NCBI GenBank assembly: GCA_964550205.1
Contig: CAZJYD010000005.1
Location: 1-64,000, forward strand
Reading direction: 5' to 3'
Source of the DNA: JAIOZK01 sp964550205
GTDB taxonomy: Bacteria; Bacteroidota; Bacteroidia; Bacteroidales; JAIOZK01
DNA length: 64,000 nt
In this document: piece by piece, positions 26,001 to 35,153 of the stretch
How the letters are laid out: each line of letters starts with the position of its first letter
Numbering within the stretch: position 1 is the first letter of the stretch
Made by a program: the position numbers and the translations under genes
The notes under the pieces: model-generated
What the model was told of the DNA's origin: nothing
Database searches by the model: none
What the model saw: the letters and a program-made list of their open reading frames with translations, nothing else

Positions 26001-27659
26001 TTAATTATTAAATAACAATTCTTTGGCATTTTCAATGGCGATCTTTGTAATTTCAGTTCCACTTAGCATTTTGGCTATTTCTTCTATTCTTGTATCCCCT
26101 GAAATTTCGGTGATGTGAGATTTTGCAAGATCGTCATCTGTATCCTTATATACGAGATAATGATTTTGCCCCTTCCCTGCTATCTGCGGTAAATGGGTAA
26201 TTGCAATGACTTGCATTGAGTCAGCCATTTTTAATAAAATATCCCCAACTTTATTTCCAATATCTCCTGAAACACCCATATCAATTTCATCAAAAATGAT
26301 AGTTGGTAATAAATTCTTACTGGATATTAACGACTTAATACTTAACATTAACCTTGATAATTCTCCGCCTGAAGCTATCCTTGAAACATCGTCAGGCAAA
26401 GCACCTTTATTGGCTGTAAAGAGAAATTTCACTTTATCAACCCCATCACTAGTTAAATCATCTGATTGTGTTAAATCAATTTTAAACTTAGCATCAGGCA
26501 TACCCAGTTGATTTAAGAGATTTTTTATTTTCTTTTCTATATCAGGTAATACTTGTTTTCTGCCTTTTGATATTTGTTGTGAAAGTGTTTTTAGGTCTTT
26601 CTTTAAAAAATTCATTTCTTCTGATTTCTTTCTGATTTCATCTTCCAGTGACGAGATAGATTGTAATTTATCATTTAATTCCTTAATTATTTGTAAGAGT
26701 TCAGAAACAGATTTTACCCTATGCTTATACTGCAGATGATATATTAAATCTATGCGTTCATTAGCTTCTTCAAGTCTTTTGGGATCAGTAGTGATTTTGT
26801 CTTCAATACCTTCTATTTCATTTGAGATATCTTTAAGATCAATAATATTACTTTCAATTCTTTCATTGATGTTTTTAATTTCATCAGAAAATTTGGTGAT
26901 TGGGTCAATGAGCCCTTTAATTTCATTAAGGGAAGAAATTAAATTTATTTCGTTATATGTAAGTAATTGGGCTGTTTTATATAAATTGGTTTTTATCTCC
27001 TCAGCATTATTAAGTACTTCTAATTCTTTTTCAAGGTCTTTCTGCTCATCTTCTGACAATTTAGCATTATTGAGCTCATCATATTGAAACTGATAATAAT
27101 CCTGATCGGATTTGGAGTTTTGTTCTTTTTCTATCAGTTCTTCTAGTATTTTTGTAATTTTTTTATAATGTAAATATTTTCCCTTGTATTTATTAATTAA
27201 AGAATGATGACCTACATAATCATCTATAACAGCAAGCTGAAAATTTGAATCATTCAGTGTTATTGTTCTGAATTGTGAATGTATGTTTACGAGCTTGTCC
27301 CCTATTTCTTTGAGTAAGTTTATTTTTACAGGGGTATCGTTAATAAATGCTCTTGATTTGCCTTTCTTATTAATTTCTCTTCTGATGATAGTATTGTCAT
27401 CATAATCCAATTCGTAAGAATCAAAGAAATTTTCAAGATTATAATTCTTTATATTAAATACCCCTTCAACAATACATTTTTTTTCTTTATTCAAAAGAAC
27501 TTTTGTATCGGCTCTGTTACCAAGGATCAATCCCAGAGCGCCCAGAATGATTGATTTCCCGGAGCCTGTTTCTCCGGTTATTACTGAAAAGCCACGTTTG
27601 AATTCAATATTCAGGCTCCTGATAAGAGCATAATTTTCAATAGAGATTTGTCTTAGCAT
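26001..27659 (-). CDS. recN: DNA repair protein RecN
   Basis: 552 residues from ATG 27659 (the open frame extends 12 codons further, but the conserved start MLRQISIENYALI fits 27659). An SMC-like ATPase acting at double-strand breaks: N-terminal Walker A GETGSGKS, a long coiled-coil middle (about 150-350, Glu/Lys/Leu/Asn-rich), and C-terminal signature ASGGELSRLMLSIK with Walker B PTIIFDEIDMGVSG. It is the distal gene of the bamD-rpoZ-coaBC-DUF4835-recN cluster, 69 bp after the DUF4835 gene. It may have its own control, but no LexA-like site was recognised. Confidence 0.95.
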   Translation of the reverse strand: MLRQISIENYALIRSLNIEFKRGFSVITGETGSGKSIILGALGLILGNRADTKVLLNKEKKCIVEGVFNIKNYNLENFFDSYELDYDDNTIIRREINKKGKSRAFINDTPVKINLLKEIGDKLVNIHSQFRTITLNDSNFQLAVIDDYVGHHSLINKYKGKYLHYKKITKILEELIEKEQNSKSDQDYYQFQYDELNNAKLSEDEQKDLEKELEVLNNAEEIKTNLYKTAQLLTYNEINLISSLNEIKGLIDPITKFSDEIKNINERIESNIIDLKDISNEIEGIEDKITTDPKRLEEANERIDLIYHLQYKHRVKSVSELLQIIKELNDKLQSISSLEDEIRKKSEEMNFLKKDLKTLSQQISKGRKQVLPDIEKKIKNLLNQLGMPDAKFKIDLTQSDDLTSDGVDKVKFLFTANKGALPDDVSRIASGGELSRLMLSIKSLISSKNLLPTIIFDEIDMGVSGDIGNKVGDILLKMADSMQVIAITHLPQIAGKGQNHYLVYKDTDDDLAKSHITEISGDTRIEEIAKMLSGTEITKIAIENAKELLFNN

Positions 27660-27728
27660 AGGTGAAAAATAATAACAAGAACTTAAAAAAAGCAAATTTT
27701 TACAAAGAAATTTCTCAACACTTTTTAA

Positions 27729-28625
27729 TTATTTAAGAACATTTTGGTATTCGGAAGAATGTGAAGGATCTATTTCTTTAAGGATATTAACAGCTCTGGT
27801 TTTCTCAGTCGGAGAGCCTTCCGAATAAATATTTATTAGCTCATCCCTTTTGGCATCCAATAATAGTTGAATCAGGAACAACCCAGGTCTGTCTTCATGA
27901 ACTTTTTTGAGGTTTGTTAATGTTTGGGTTATAACCGATCTTCCTGCATCAGCATTATCATGCATTTTGTCCAGCCCTTTTCGGTGATACTCATAAAGGA
28001 ATTTCCTTAAGGGTTTGAATCTAGGATTCAGCATATTTTCTACCAGCCAGTAACGGTTATTATTATCTTCAAATGCTTTCCAGCCTGGATAACCTGAATT
28101 TTGCGCTGCACTTACAATAGCCTCCGCTTTTTCATAATAAGGAGATCCTCCATATAATACAAATGAATCAAAATCAAGCCCAAGCATGAAATATAAATAA
28201 AAAGCTATTACTGACGTTATTTCAGAGGTGTAAGTGTTTTCAGAAAAATCAAGCGGTTGATTTAATACATATTTGAACTGGAAATCATCATCAACATAGT
28301 TAAAGATTATTGAATTGTATGATGAATTGAATACAGGTCTTCTCAAAGCTATATTTAAACTACCTTTAAATTCATCACTTGATACCCTCTGGGTAATTGT
28401 TAGCAATATTGAACACTCAATACGTTCTACATTCTCATATTGGAAGTTTGTCCATTTTCTGTTGTTTATAAACTCAAAGAGTGCGCTTTGAAGGTCCTCA
28501 AAAACTCTTTTCTCTGTACCCTCTACTTGCCTTGAATTTATTTTAACATTGCAATAAAATTCCTGTGAAAATATTGGTAATGCGCTTATAAGAAGTAAAA
28601 CAATTATAATTAATTTCTTTATCAT
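27729..28625 (-). CDS. porD: DUF4835 family periplasmic protein (PorD-like, linked to type IX secretion)
   Basis: 298 residues with a clean signal peptide (LIIIVLLLISALPIFSQ). The sequence (FYCNVKINSRQVEGTEKRVFEDLQ-type N-terminus, Y/F-rich middle, conserved GLDFDSF and YPGWKAFED stretches) fits the Bacteroidota DUF4835 family, which some resources name PorD in type IX secretion. The name rests on my recall of that naming. Conserved position right after coaBC in Bacteroidota supports family membership. The T9SS carboxypeptidase at 33400-35139 shows that the organism uses this secretion route. The biochemical role is not known from sequence. Confidence 0.75.
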   Translation of the reverse strand: MIKKLIIIVLLLISALPIFSQEFYCNVKINSRQVEGTEKRVFEDLQSALFEFINNRKWTNFQYENVERIECSILLTITQRVSSDEFKGSLNIALRRPVFNSSYNSIIFNYVDDDFQFKYVLNQPLDFSENTYTSEITSVIAFYLYFMLGLDFDSFVLYGGSPYYEKAEAIVSAAQNSGYPGWKAFEDNNNRYWLVENMLNPRFKPLRKFLYEYHRKGLDKMHDNADAGRSVITQTLTNLKKVHEDRPGLFLIQLLLDAKRDELINIYSEGSPTEKTRAVNILKEIDPSHSSEYQNVLK

Positions 28626-28636
28626 TATAAAATTAT

Positions 28637-29836
28637 TTAAGACATTAAATCAAAAATCCTGTCTATAATATCTTCAGCAACTTTTTCTTTGTGTTTCAAC
28701 TCGTATTTTTTTGTTTTACCTTGTTTGTCTATTAATGTAATTTTATTTGTGTCTGTTCCAAAACCCGCTCCTTTATCCTTTAATGAATTCAAAACGACTA
28801 TATCAAGATTTTTATTTTTAAGTTTCTTTCTGGCGTTATCTAATTCGCTATCTGTTTCAAGGGCAAAACCTACAAGAAATTGTTTTTTTGATTTCCTTTT
28901 GCCGAGTTCTTCCAAAATATCTTTTGTAGGTTTAAGTTTTATTTCTTTAAAATTTTTTTCTTTTTTAATTTTACTACTTTCTTTATTATAGGGTGTGAAA
29001 TCAGCTACCGCTGCAGACATAATAGTAATATCAGTTTTATCATATATTTCAGTAACTGCATTATACATTTCTTCTGCTGATACTACGTCAATTCTGTATA
29101 TATTAGGATGATCTATATTAAGATGTGTAGGTCCTGCAATAAGGTATACTTCAGCTCCTGACTCAGCAGCCTTACCGGCAATCTCAAATCCCATCATACC
29201 TGATGAATAATTACCTATGAAGCGCACAGGATCAATAGCTTCAAATGTAGGACCTGCTGTAACCATCACCTTTTTATTTTTAAATCTTTTGCTTTTTTCA
29301 AAATGGTTTTTAATGATAGTTAAAATATTATCCGGCTCATTCATACGACCTTCTCCACAAAGACCACTTGCAAGCTCACCTTTAGCAGGGGCGATTAGAT
29401 GATTTCCTTTTTTTGTGAGCTTTTTTATATTTTCCTGTGTTGTAAAATGTTGATAAATATACTTATCCATGGCGGGAGCGAAATAAACCGGACATCTTGC
29501 AGAGAGATATGTGGCTAAAAGCAGATTATCTGCTATACCCTGTACCATTTTAGCAATTGTGTTGGCTGTAACTGGGGCAATCAGAAACAGATCCGCCCAA
29601 AGGCCAAGTTCAACATGGCTGTTCCATTCCCCGGCATCTTTCTTAAAAAAGTCAATATAAACGGGATTATCAGATAAAGCGGATAATGTTAAAGGAGTAA
29701 CAAAATCTTTTGCATTTCGAGTTAACAGAACTTTTACTTCAGCTTCCTCTTTTTTCAATAAACGAATTAAATAAGGAATTTTATAAGCAGCTATGCTACC
29801 TGTAATGCCAAGCAGAATTTTTTTCCCTTTTAACAT
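28637..29836 (-). CDS. coaBC: Bifunctional phosphopantothenoylcysteine decarboxylase / phosphopantothenate-cysteine ligase
   Basis: 399 residues; two consecutive steps of coenzyme A synthesis. N-terminal CoaC (about 1-185): GSIAAYKIPYLIRLLKK, the catalytic His in HVELGLWADL, and the flavin-binding TANTIAKMVQGIADNLL and PAMDKYIYQH stretches. C-terminal CoaB (about 187-399): VTAGPTFEAIDPVRFIGNYSSG and AVADFTPYN, NPLKAT-type ligase region and a conserved KIKKEK Lys segment. Normal length. Between rpoZ and the DUF4835 gene with short spacers (9 and 11 bp), so co-transcribed. Confidence 0.96.
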   Translation of the reverse strand: MLKGKKILLGITGSIAAYKIPYLIRLLKKEEAEVKVLLTRNAKDFVTPLTLSALSDNPVYIDFFKKDAGEWNSHVELGLWADLFLIAPVTANTIAKMVQGIADNLLLATYLSARCPVYFAPAMDKYIYQHFTTQENIKKLTKKGNHLIAPAKGELASGLCGEGRMNEPDNILTIIKNHFEKSKRFKNKKVMVTAGPTFEAIDPVRFIGNYSSGMMGFEIAGKAAESGAEVYLIAGPTHLNIDHPNIYRIDVVSAEEMYNAVTEIYDKTDITIMSAAVADFTPYNKESSKIKKEKNFKEIKLKPTKDILEELGKRKSKKQFLVGFALETDSELDNARKKLKNKNLDIVVLNSLKDKGAGFGTDTNKITLIDKQGKTKKYELKHKEKVAEDIIDRIFDLMS

Positions 29837-29845
29837 CGAATTGAT

Positions 29846-30190
29846 TTAGGTAATTTCTTTATCGTCATTATTTTCTTTCAAGGGATTCCTGAAATAAATT
29901 TTCTTATTCAGAAATTCGTAAACAGTAATTAAGGTTGGTTTTGGAAGGCTCTCGTAAAATTTTGCTATTTCTATCTGTTCTCTGTTTTCAAAGATTTCCT
30001 CAAGGTTATCTGTAGTACTTGCAAACTCAGAAATCTTTTGTTCCAGCTCTGTCTTCATTTCCAAAGCTATTTGATTGGCTCTTTTTGATAATATTACCAC
30101 TGTTTCATAAATGTTTCCGGATTGCTCGTAAAAATCAGCTTTGTTTCTTGTAACTGCTTCGTTTTCAGTTTTTATTTTTTTATAATCCAT
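29846..30190 (-). CDS. rpoZ: RNA polymerase omega subunit (Bacteroidota form)
   Basis: 114 residues. The Rpb6/omega core is visible: AVTRNKADFYEQSGNIYETVVILSKRANQIA, with the conserved 'NIYExVxIxSKRANQI' helix that wraps the beta-prime C-terminus. A charged linker and a C-terminal tail (LPKPTLITVYEFLNKKIYFRNP) typical of Bacteroidota versions follow. Its place between bamD (13-bp spacer) and coaBC (9-bp spacer) is the usual synteny, which helps identify this short divergent protein. Confidence 0.88.
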   Translation of the reverse strand: MDYKKIKTENEAVTRNKADFYEQSGNIYETVVILSKRANQIALEMKTELEQKISEFASTTDNLEEIFENREQIEIAKFYESLPKPTLITVYEFLNKKIYFRNPLKENNDDKEIT

Positions 30191-30203
30191 GTTGTTATAA
30201 TAA

Positions 30204-30992
30204 TTAAAAATTATCCATTCTTATAAGTGAATTCTCGTGAAATCTTTTTGCTTCTTTTAAATAATCAGTTTCGGGATATTTATATACTAAATTTTCATAT
30301 GCTTCAATGGCTTCAGAAAATCTTTCTTCTTGTTTATCCTTAATACTGTTTGAAGCGTAATGATAATATGATTTAAGAATATGAAAATATATCTGTTCCC
30401 TGTATTTTGTATCAGGATATTCTTTCAAGATGTTTTCAAATGATGTTATTGCAGCCTGATAGTCTTCCATTCTGTAGTATAACTCGGCGATTTCAAATGC
30501 TTTTTTCTCAAGCTTTGCCCTTAATTTATCTATTAATTCATTTGCTTTTTCCACTCTGTCACTTTTTGGATACAGGTCAATAAATAATTGTAATTCTTTA
30601 ATGGCTGTATAAGTATTTGACTGATCAAGACTGTATTTTGGTGAATTAAGATAATAACAATAGGCATTCATATATAAGCACTCTTCTGCCCTGTCGGTAT
30701 TAGGAAAACTTTTTGCATAACGTTTAAAATAATAACTTGCTAATACATAGTCTTTTTGCTCATAATAACAATACGCCATATAATAGTTCAGCTTTTCAGC
30801 TTTACTTGTTCCACGGTAGATCATATTAAGCTGTTCAAAAAGCATTAATGCCCTGTAATAATCAGCCTCTTCAAAATACTCAATAGCTTTTTCATATTTC
30901 AACTCATTATCACTGCTTTTTGCCAGCCTTTGAAATTTACATGATACTGAAATGAATAAAACCAATAATATGATTAGGCCTTTTTTAAACAT
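30204..30992 (-). CDS. bamD: Outer-membrane protein assembly lipoprotein BamD
   Basis: 262 residues. Lipoprotein signal (IILLVLFISVSC, lipidated Cys about residue 18) followed by TPR-like repeats: YEKAIEYFEEADYYRALMLFEQL, YVLASYYFKRYAKSFPNTDRAEECLYM, and YQAAITSFENILKEYPDTKYREQI. These are typical of BamD/YfiO, the essential partner of BamA in inserting beta-barrel proteins. First gene of the conserved cluster with rpoZ, coaBC, DUF4835 and recN. A TAATTTTG box on minus (31004-30997) ends only 4 bp before the ATG, which would give an mRNA with almost no leader. Confidence 0.92.
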   Translation of the reverse strand: MFKKGLIILLVLFISVSCKFQRLAKSSDNELKYEKAIEYFEEADYYRALMLFEQLNMIYRGTSKAEKLNYYMAYCYYEQKDYVLASYYFKRYAKSFPNTDRAEECLYMNAYCYYLNSPKYSLDQSNTYTAIKELQLFIDLYPKSDRVEKANELIDKLRAKLEKKAFEIAELYYRMEDYQAAITSFENILKEYPDTKYREQIYFHILKSYYHYASNSIKDKQEERFSEAIEAYENLVYKYPETDYLKEAKRFHENSLIRMDNF

Positions 30993-30996
30993 GGTG

Positions 30997-31004
30997 CAAA
31001 ATTA
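30997..31004 (-). promoter_or_regulatory. -7 promoter box (TAATTTTG) immediately before bamD
   Basis: CAAAATTA on plus. It is 4 bp upstream of the bamD ATG, so transcription would begin at or next to the start codon. No -33 TTTG at the expected spacing. Confidence 0.4.
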
Positions 31005-31143
31005 ATCTATTTAGTTGAATTGTGAAAACGTATATGTTATTTATTTATTTTATTTTAAGCAAGTTGGCATGTAGCATTAAAATTAATCTATTTTATTCTT
31101 TTCTAAATAAATAGCTTATCTTTTTATAATAAGATTAAAATTA

Positions 31144-31151
31144 TAATTTTG
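31144..31151 (+). promoter_or_regulatory. -7 promoter box (TAATTTTG) for the alpha-oxoamine synthase gene
   Basis: TAATTTTG, 38 bp before the GTG start at 31190. No clear -33 box. Confidence 0.45.
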
Positions 31152-31189
31152 TTGCCGTTTTAATTAGGAATATTAAAAACTATTTTACT

Positions 31190-32443
31190 GTGGATATATT
31201 TAATAAGTTTCAAGAGAATATGGGCCCTTTGGGGCAATATTTTAAACAAGGACACGGATACTACATGTTTCCAAAACTCGAGGGAGATCTCGGTCCCAGA
31301 ATGCATTTTAGGGGAAAAGAAAGATTAGTTTGGAGTTTAAACAATTATCTTGGATTAGGTAACCATCCCGAAGTAAGAAAAGCAGATACTGAAGCCACGA
31401 AAGAATGGGGCCTTGCCTACCCAATGGGAGCAAGAATGATGTCAGGACAAACTAAGTACCATGAGAAACTTGAGAAAGAACTTGCTGAATTCACAGGCCG
31501 TGAAGCATCTTACTTATTGAATTACGGTTATCAGGGTATGTTATCAATTATTGATGCGCTTGTTGACAGGAAAGACATCATTATTTACGATTCAGAAGCG
31601 CATGCATGCATAATTGATGGGATGAGGCTTCATTTCGGTAAAAGATTTGTATATCCTCATAATAATATGCAAAACCTTGAAAAAGATCTCGAAAGAGCAA
31701 CAAAGTTAACAGAAAAAACAGGTGGAGGCATACTGGTCATCACTGAAGGTGTTTATGGTATGTCGGGGGATTTAGGAAAGCTTAAAGAAATAACTGCATT
31801 AAAGAAAAAATTCAATTTCAGATTATTGGTTGATGATGCCCATGGATTCGGAACAATGGGAAAAACAGGAGCAGGTACTGACGAACATTTAAATGTACAA
31901 AAGGAAGTAGATCTTTACTTTGGAACTTTTGCCAAAGCCATGGCGGGTATTGGTGCTTTCGTAGCAGGAGATAAAAACGTAATAATTTATCTGATGTATA
32001 ATATGCGTTCCCAGATATTTGCCAAATCATTACCAATGCCAATGGTTATTGGAGCTCTGAAAAGACTTGAAATGCTCAGAACAAAACCTGAACTAAAAGA
32101 TAATCTTTGGAAAATCGTAAAAATTTTACAAAACGGTTTAAAAAAACAGGGCTTTAGTCTTGGAAACACTGAATCGCCTGTTACGCCTGTATTTCTTAAT
32201 GGTGGTGTTCCTGAAGCAACTCAAATAACATATGACTTAAGAGAAAACCATAATATATTTTGTTCAATAGTAACATATCCTGTGGTTCCAAAGGGTGTTA
32301 TCTTAATACGCCTGATCCCAACAGCAGTCCACACAGTAGAAGATGTAGAATACACTATTAAAGCATTTTCTGAAATAAGGGATAATCTGAAAAATGGTAA
32401 ATATTCAGAAGGTAAAATACCCGATATTGTGGGAAAGAAGTAA
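31190..32443 (+). CDS. PLP-dependent alpha-oxoamine synthase family acyltransferase (serine palmitoyltransferase / KBL-like)
   Basis: 417 residues from a GTG start. Fold type I aminotransferase-like enzyme with the oxoamine synthase signatures: LNNYLGLGNHPEV, GARMMSGQTKYHEKLE, YDSEAHACIIDGMRL (His stacking on PLP), LVDDAHGFGTMG (Asp and His), and Schiff-base Lys in FGTFAKAMAGIGAF. Members condense an amino acid with an acyl-CoA. In Bacteroidota such enzymes make sphingolipid or sulfonolipid bases (serine or cysteate acyltransferases) or 2-amino-3-ketobutyrate. The acceptor cannot be decided here. The Lys motif 'FAKA' differs from the 'FSKS' of many serine palmitoyltransferases. Followed 80 bp later by a membrane protein. 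Confidence 0.8.
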   Translation: MDIFNKFQENMGPLGQYFKQGHGYYMFPKLEGDLGPRMHFRGKERLVWSLNNYLGLGNHPEVRKADTEATKEWGLAYPMGARMMSGQTKYHEKLEKELAEFTGREASYLLNYGYQGMLSIIDALVDRKDIIIYDSEAHACIIDGMRLHFGKRFVYPHNNMQNLEKDLERATKLTEKTGGGILVITEGVYGMSGDLGKLKEITALKKKFNFRLLVDDAHGFGTMGKTGAGTDEHLNVQKEVDLYFGTFAKAMAGIGAFVAGDKNVIIYLMYNMRSQIFAKSLPMPMVIGALKRLEMLRTKPELKDNLWKIVKILQNGLKKQGFSLGNTESPVTPVFLNGGVPEATQITYDLRENHNIFCSIVTYPVVPKGVILIRLIPTAVHTVEDVEYTIKAFSEIRDNLKNGKYSEGKIPDIVGKK

Positions 32444-32523
32444 TTATATACACTCGGTGATAGTTAGGAAGCAATAAAACGATTTCTTATATATATTCCC
32501 GTTGTACTGTTGAAAAATAAATT

Positions 32524-33351
32524 ATGCTCAATAGTAATAAATATTGGATAATTTCACTGAATGCATTGGTATATTTTTTATTGGCTTATTTATTTATTAC
32601 AGTGGTTCAGCAATTTTCCACTGCTTTAATAGCCTCCCTGTTCGATTATAAAATAACTATTTATCATGACTTTATTGCTTATCATGTTAAAAGGAATGAA
32701 TGGTATCATGATGCTGTAAAACTGATTTTTAGCACCAAACCGTTTATTGCAGCTTTTTTCGGTATTGTTTTCTACCTTATTTACCTGAGTGTAAGAACAA
32801 CCAATGGATTACTGAAACAATTCTTTATGTGGGGATACCTGTATGGACTTACTTACTTTTTTGGTTCAATTTTATTTGGAGGAATAATAAATACAGGTTT
32901 TGGAAATGTATTAAGCTGGGCATACATTAGAGATACAGGAAAATTAATTCATACACTTGTTGCAATTGCAGGATTAATAGCAATTGGCCTGAATAGCCCC
33001 AGATCGGTTTTGCTTTCTGCTAATACATATTTCAATAATCTTAAGGATGAATTAAGACCTAAATTCATGCTATACCAACTAATTATTCCTTTAATAATTG
33101 GGCTTTTTATAATTATTTTATTAAAAATCCCCCTGGAATATAAAACAGAAACATATGAAATAATAATAGCCCTATGTTTGATAGTTCCTGTATTAATAAC
33201 TATATTGCGATCAATTCATTATCAGGAATTATTTTTTGATGAAAATCCCAGAACTATAAAAGCAGGTAAAATCTCAATAATTGTTCTTATTATTTTTTTT
33301 TCAGCTTACCGTTTAATCTTAGGATATGGAATATTTATAATTGAGCAATGA
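32524..33351 (+). CDS. Unrecognised multi-pass membrane protein
   Basis: 275 residues with about seven hydrophobic segments (about 10-38, 75-92, 98-120, 132-158, 190-205, 218-236 and 250-272). No signal peptide apart from the first segment. A soluble stretch (about 40-70, YHDFIAYHVKRNEWYHDAVKL) lies between segments 1 and 2. I recognise no family. It follows the oxoamine synthase by 80 bp on the same strand, so it may be co-transcribed and related to membrane lipids, but this is only positional. Confidence 0.6.
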   Translation: MLNSNKYWIISLNALVYFLLAYLFITVVQQFSTALIASLFDYKITIYHDFIAYHVKRNEWYHDAVKLIFSTKPFIAAFFGIVFYLIYLSVRTTNGLLKQFFMWGYLYGLTYFFGSILFGGIINTGFGNVLSWAYIRDTGKLIHTLVAIAGLIAIGLNSPRSVLLSANTYFNNLKDELRPKFMLYQLIIPLIIGLFIIILLKIPLEYKTETYEIIIALCLIVPVLITILRSIHYQELFFDENPRTIKAGKISIIVLIIFFSAYRLILGYGIFIIEQ

Positions 33352-33399
33352 ATTGATGAAGACTAAGAAAGTTTTTTTACTTTAATCATAAAATAGTTG

Positions 33400-35139
33400 T
33401 TAATAAATTAAGAGTTTCTGTGAGGTAAATAGCCTGCCGGATTGAATACTAATTATGTATCCACCTGGAATAAAATGAGAAATGTCAATAGTTAATTCTT
33501 TTTTATTAACCTTTTCTTCATAAACCATATTGCCGGCTCTATCATATATAAGTATATTATTTATGTTTTTATCTACTTTAACAAAAAGTTTTCCATTATA
33601 GCATGGATTGGGAAAGATCTCAAAATTTATTTTATTGTTGGTTTTAAGATCAGGAATTGATGTTCCCTGTACAAGCTGAATATTATATAAACATGATTCA
33701 TAATTATTGATGGCTATATTATTAATTGTTTTTGGATAGTAACCCGGAGCAGAATATATTACATCGTATGAACCTTTATATAAAGGTCTGTAATAATTAC
33801 CATACGAAATTGAAGAAAACACCCATGAACTGTCCTCATCATGGTCATCAATAAATATTTTAGCTTTTATAGGGTCACCGCTAACAGAGTCTGTTATAAC
33901 ACCCTTTATTCCATATTGAATTTGTTTTATGTAGTTTAATAAAGAACGGTAGTTATAATTCCAGAATTCAGGTAATTCATTTGCCGGGGTAATCTTTGTA
34001 TGTGATAATTCAAGTGTAAACTCACGGCATGAATGAAAATAATTCATATAATCTTGTCGTCCCCCACTTATAGAATACCAATCATACCCGTTTGTTACAC
34101 CATTGTTCATATCTGTTAAATAGCCAAAAGGAGAATATTGATGTGCTGTATCTGCATATTCTCTGCAAACAAATTTCCACCACTCATTATCAGCATGTCT
34201 TGTAAACCAGGTATCCCAGGGATAATTACATAATTCTGCGCCGCTATGGATATTACAAGACATAATAAAATTACGTTGTTCAGCGAAATCCATAAATATG
34301 ATGGTTTCAGGTTGCCAGTCTTTTCCATCAGGATGTGGCCCGTCATCGGGGTCCGGATAATTTCTGTTCAGATCAACTCCGTTAGCATTGAATCTGGTAG
34401 CGCCATTAATTGTATGATTACCTGCAGCATATGTTCCATCAGGATTTGCAAGAGGATTTATCCAGATATCAACTTCATTTACCAGTTTATTTATATCAGG
34501 TAAGGAATCATAGCATGAAAGAAGGTAATCTATCAATCTAAGCATTAATATATATCCTAATGTCTCATCACCATGCATGGTTGCAGTATATAAAAACTCA
34601 GGTTCAAGCTCATCATCATTTGGGTTATCTGTAATTTTTGCTGCTAATATTTGTCTTCCACTAGACAAGGTGCCAAGGGTTACAATTTTGCATAATTCAG
34701 GATAATCTGCCTCAAATTGATTCATAATAGAAACATATCCTTCATAAGTAGGATAAAAATCCCATTCATCAGTTATATTAATTTCCCTGGCATCTTTCAT
34801 TAAGAGATTCTTAATTTCAAGGCCTGGTGGAGTTAGTATTTCATAATCATATCCAAACTTGAGAAACTCTCTAAATCCTTTTTTATCTGCATATGCAATA
34901 ACAGCATTACCATTAGTATTATCAATTGATATAATACTTGATAGGTTGTTAATTTCCAGTTTATTATCAACTTCAAATTCAAATACCAATTCGGCCCTTC
35001 CTTTGGCAATACTATCCCAGTGATGATTATATCCTTCAGAAAATTGCTGTGCTTTTATTTGTGTATGAAGTGTAAAGAGCAAAACAAATGCCCATGCATC
35101 TAAGAAGCAAAACCAATTAATTCTATTAAAATGATTCAT
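33400..35139 (-). CDS. Secreted M14 zinc carboxypeptidase with type IX secretion sorting domain
   Basis: 579 residues. Signal-like hydrophobic N-terminus ending around HTQIKAQ. The M14 catalytic domain (about 120-395) has the zinc ligands in MHGDE (H..E) and the later His in SCNIHSGAE, the DLNRNYPDP substrate Arg region, and the catalytic Glu in FTLELSHTK. A carboxypeptidase-regulatory-like beta-sandwich (about 400-485, GVITDSVSGDPIKAKIFID) follows. The C-terminal about 80 residues (IFPNPCYNGKLFVKV...GGYIISIQSG...QKLLIY) form a type A T9SS sorting domain. So it is exported through T9SS and anchored or released at the cell surface to trim peptides. Confidence 0.9.
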   Translation of the reverse strand: MNHFNRINWFCFLDAWAFVLLFTLHTQIKAQQFSEGYNHHWDSIAKGRAELVFEFEVDNKLEINNLSSIISIDNTNGNAVIAYADKKGFREFLKFGYDYEILTPPGLEIKNLLMKDAREINITDEWDFYPTYEGYVSIMNQFEADYPELCKIVTLGTLSSGRQILAAKITDNPNDDELEPEFLYTATMHGDETLGYILMLRLIDYLLSCYDSLPDINKLVNEVDIWINPLANPDGTYAAGNHTINGATRFNANGVDLNRNYPDPDDGPHPDGKDWQPETIIFMDFAEQRNFIMSCNIHSGAELCNYPWDTWFTRHADNEWWKFVCREYADTAHQYSPFGYLTDMNNGVTNGYDWYSISGGRQDYMNYFHSCREFTLELSHTKITPANELPEFWNYNYRSLLNYIKQIQYGIKGVITDSVSGDPIKAKIFIDDHDEDSSWVFSSISYGNYYRPLYKGSYDVIYSAPGYYPKTINNIAINNYESCLYNIQLVQGTSIPDLKTNNKINFEIFPNPCYNGKLFVKVDKNINNILIYDRAGNMVYEEKVNKKELTIDISHFIPGGYIISIQSGRLFTSQKLLIY

Positions 35140-35153
35140 GTTGGATTATTTCT

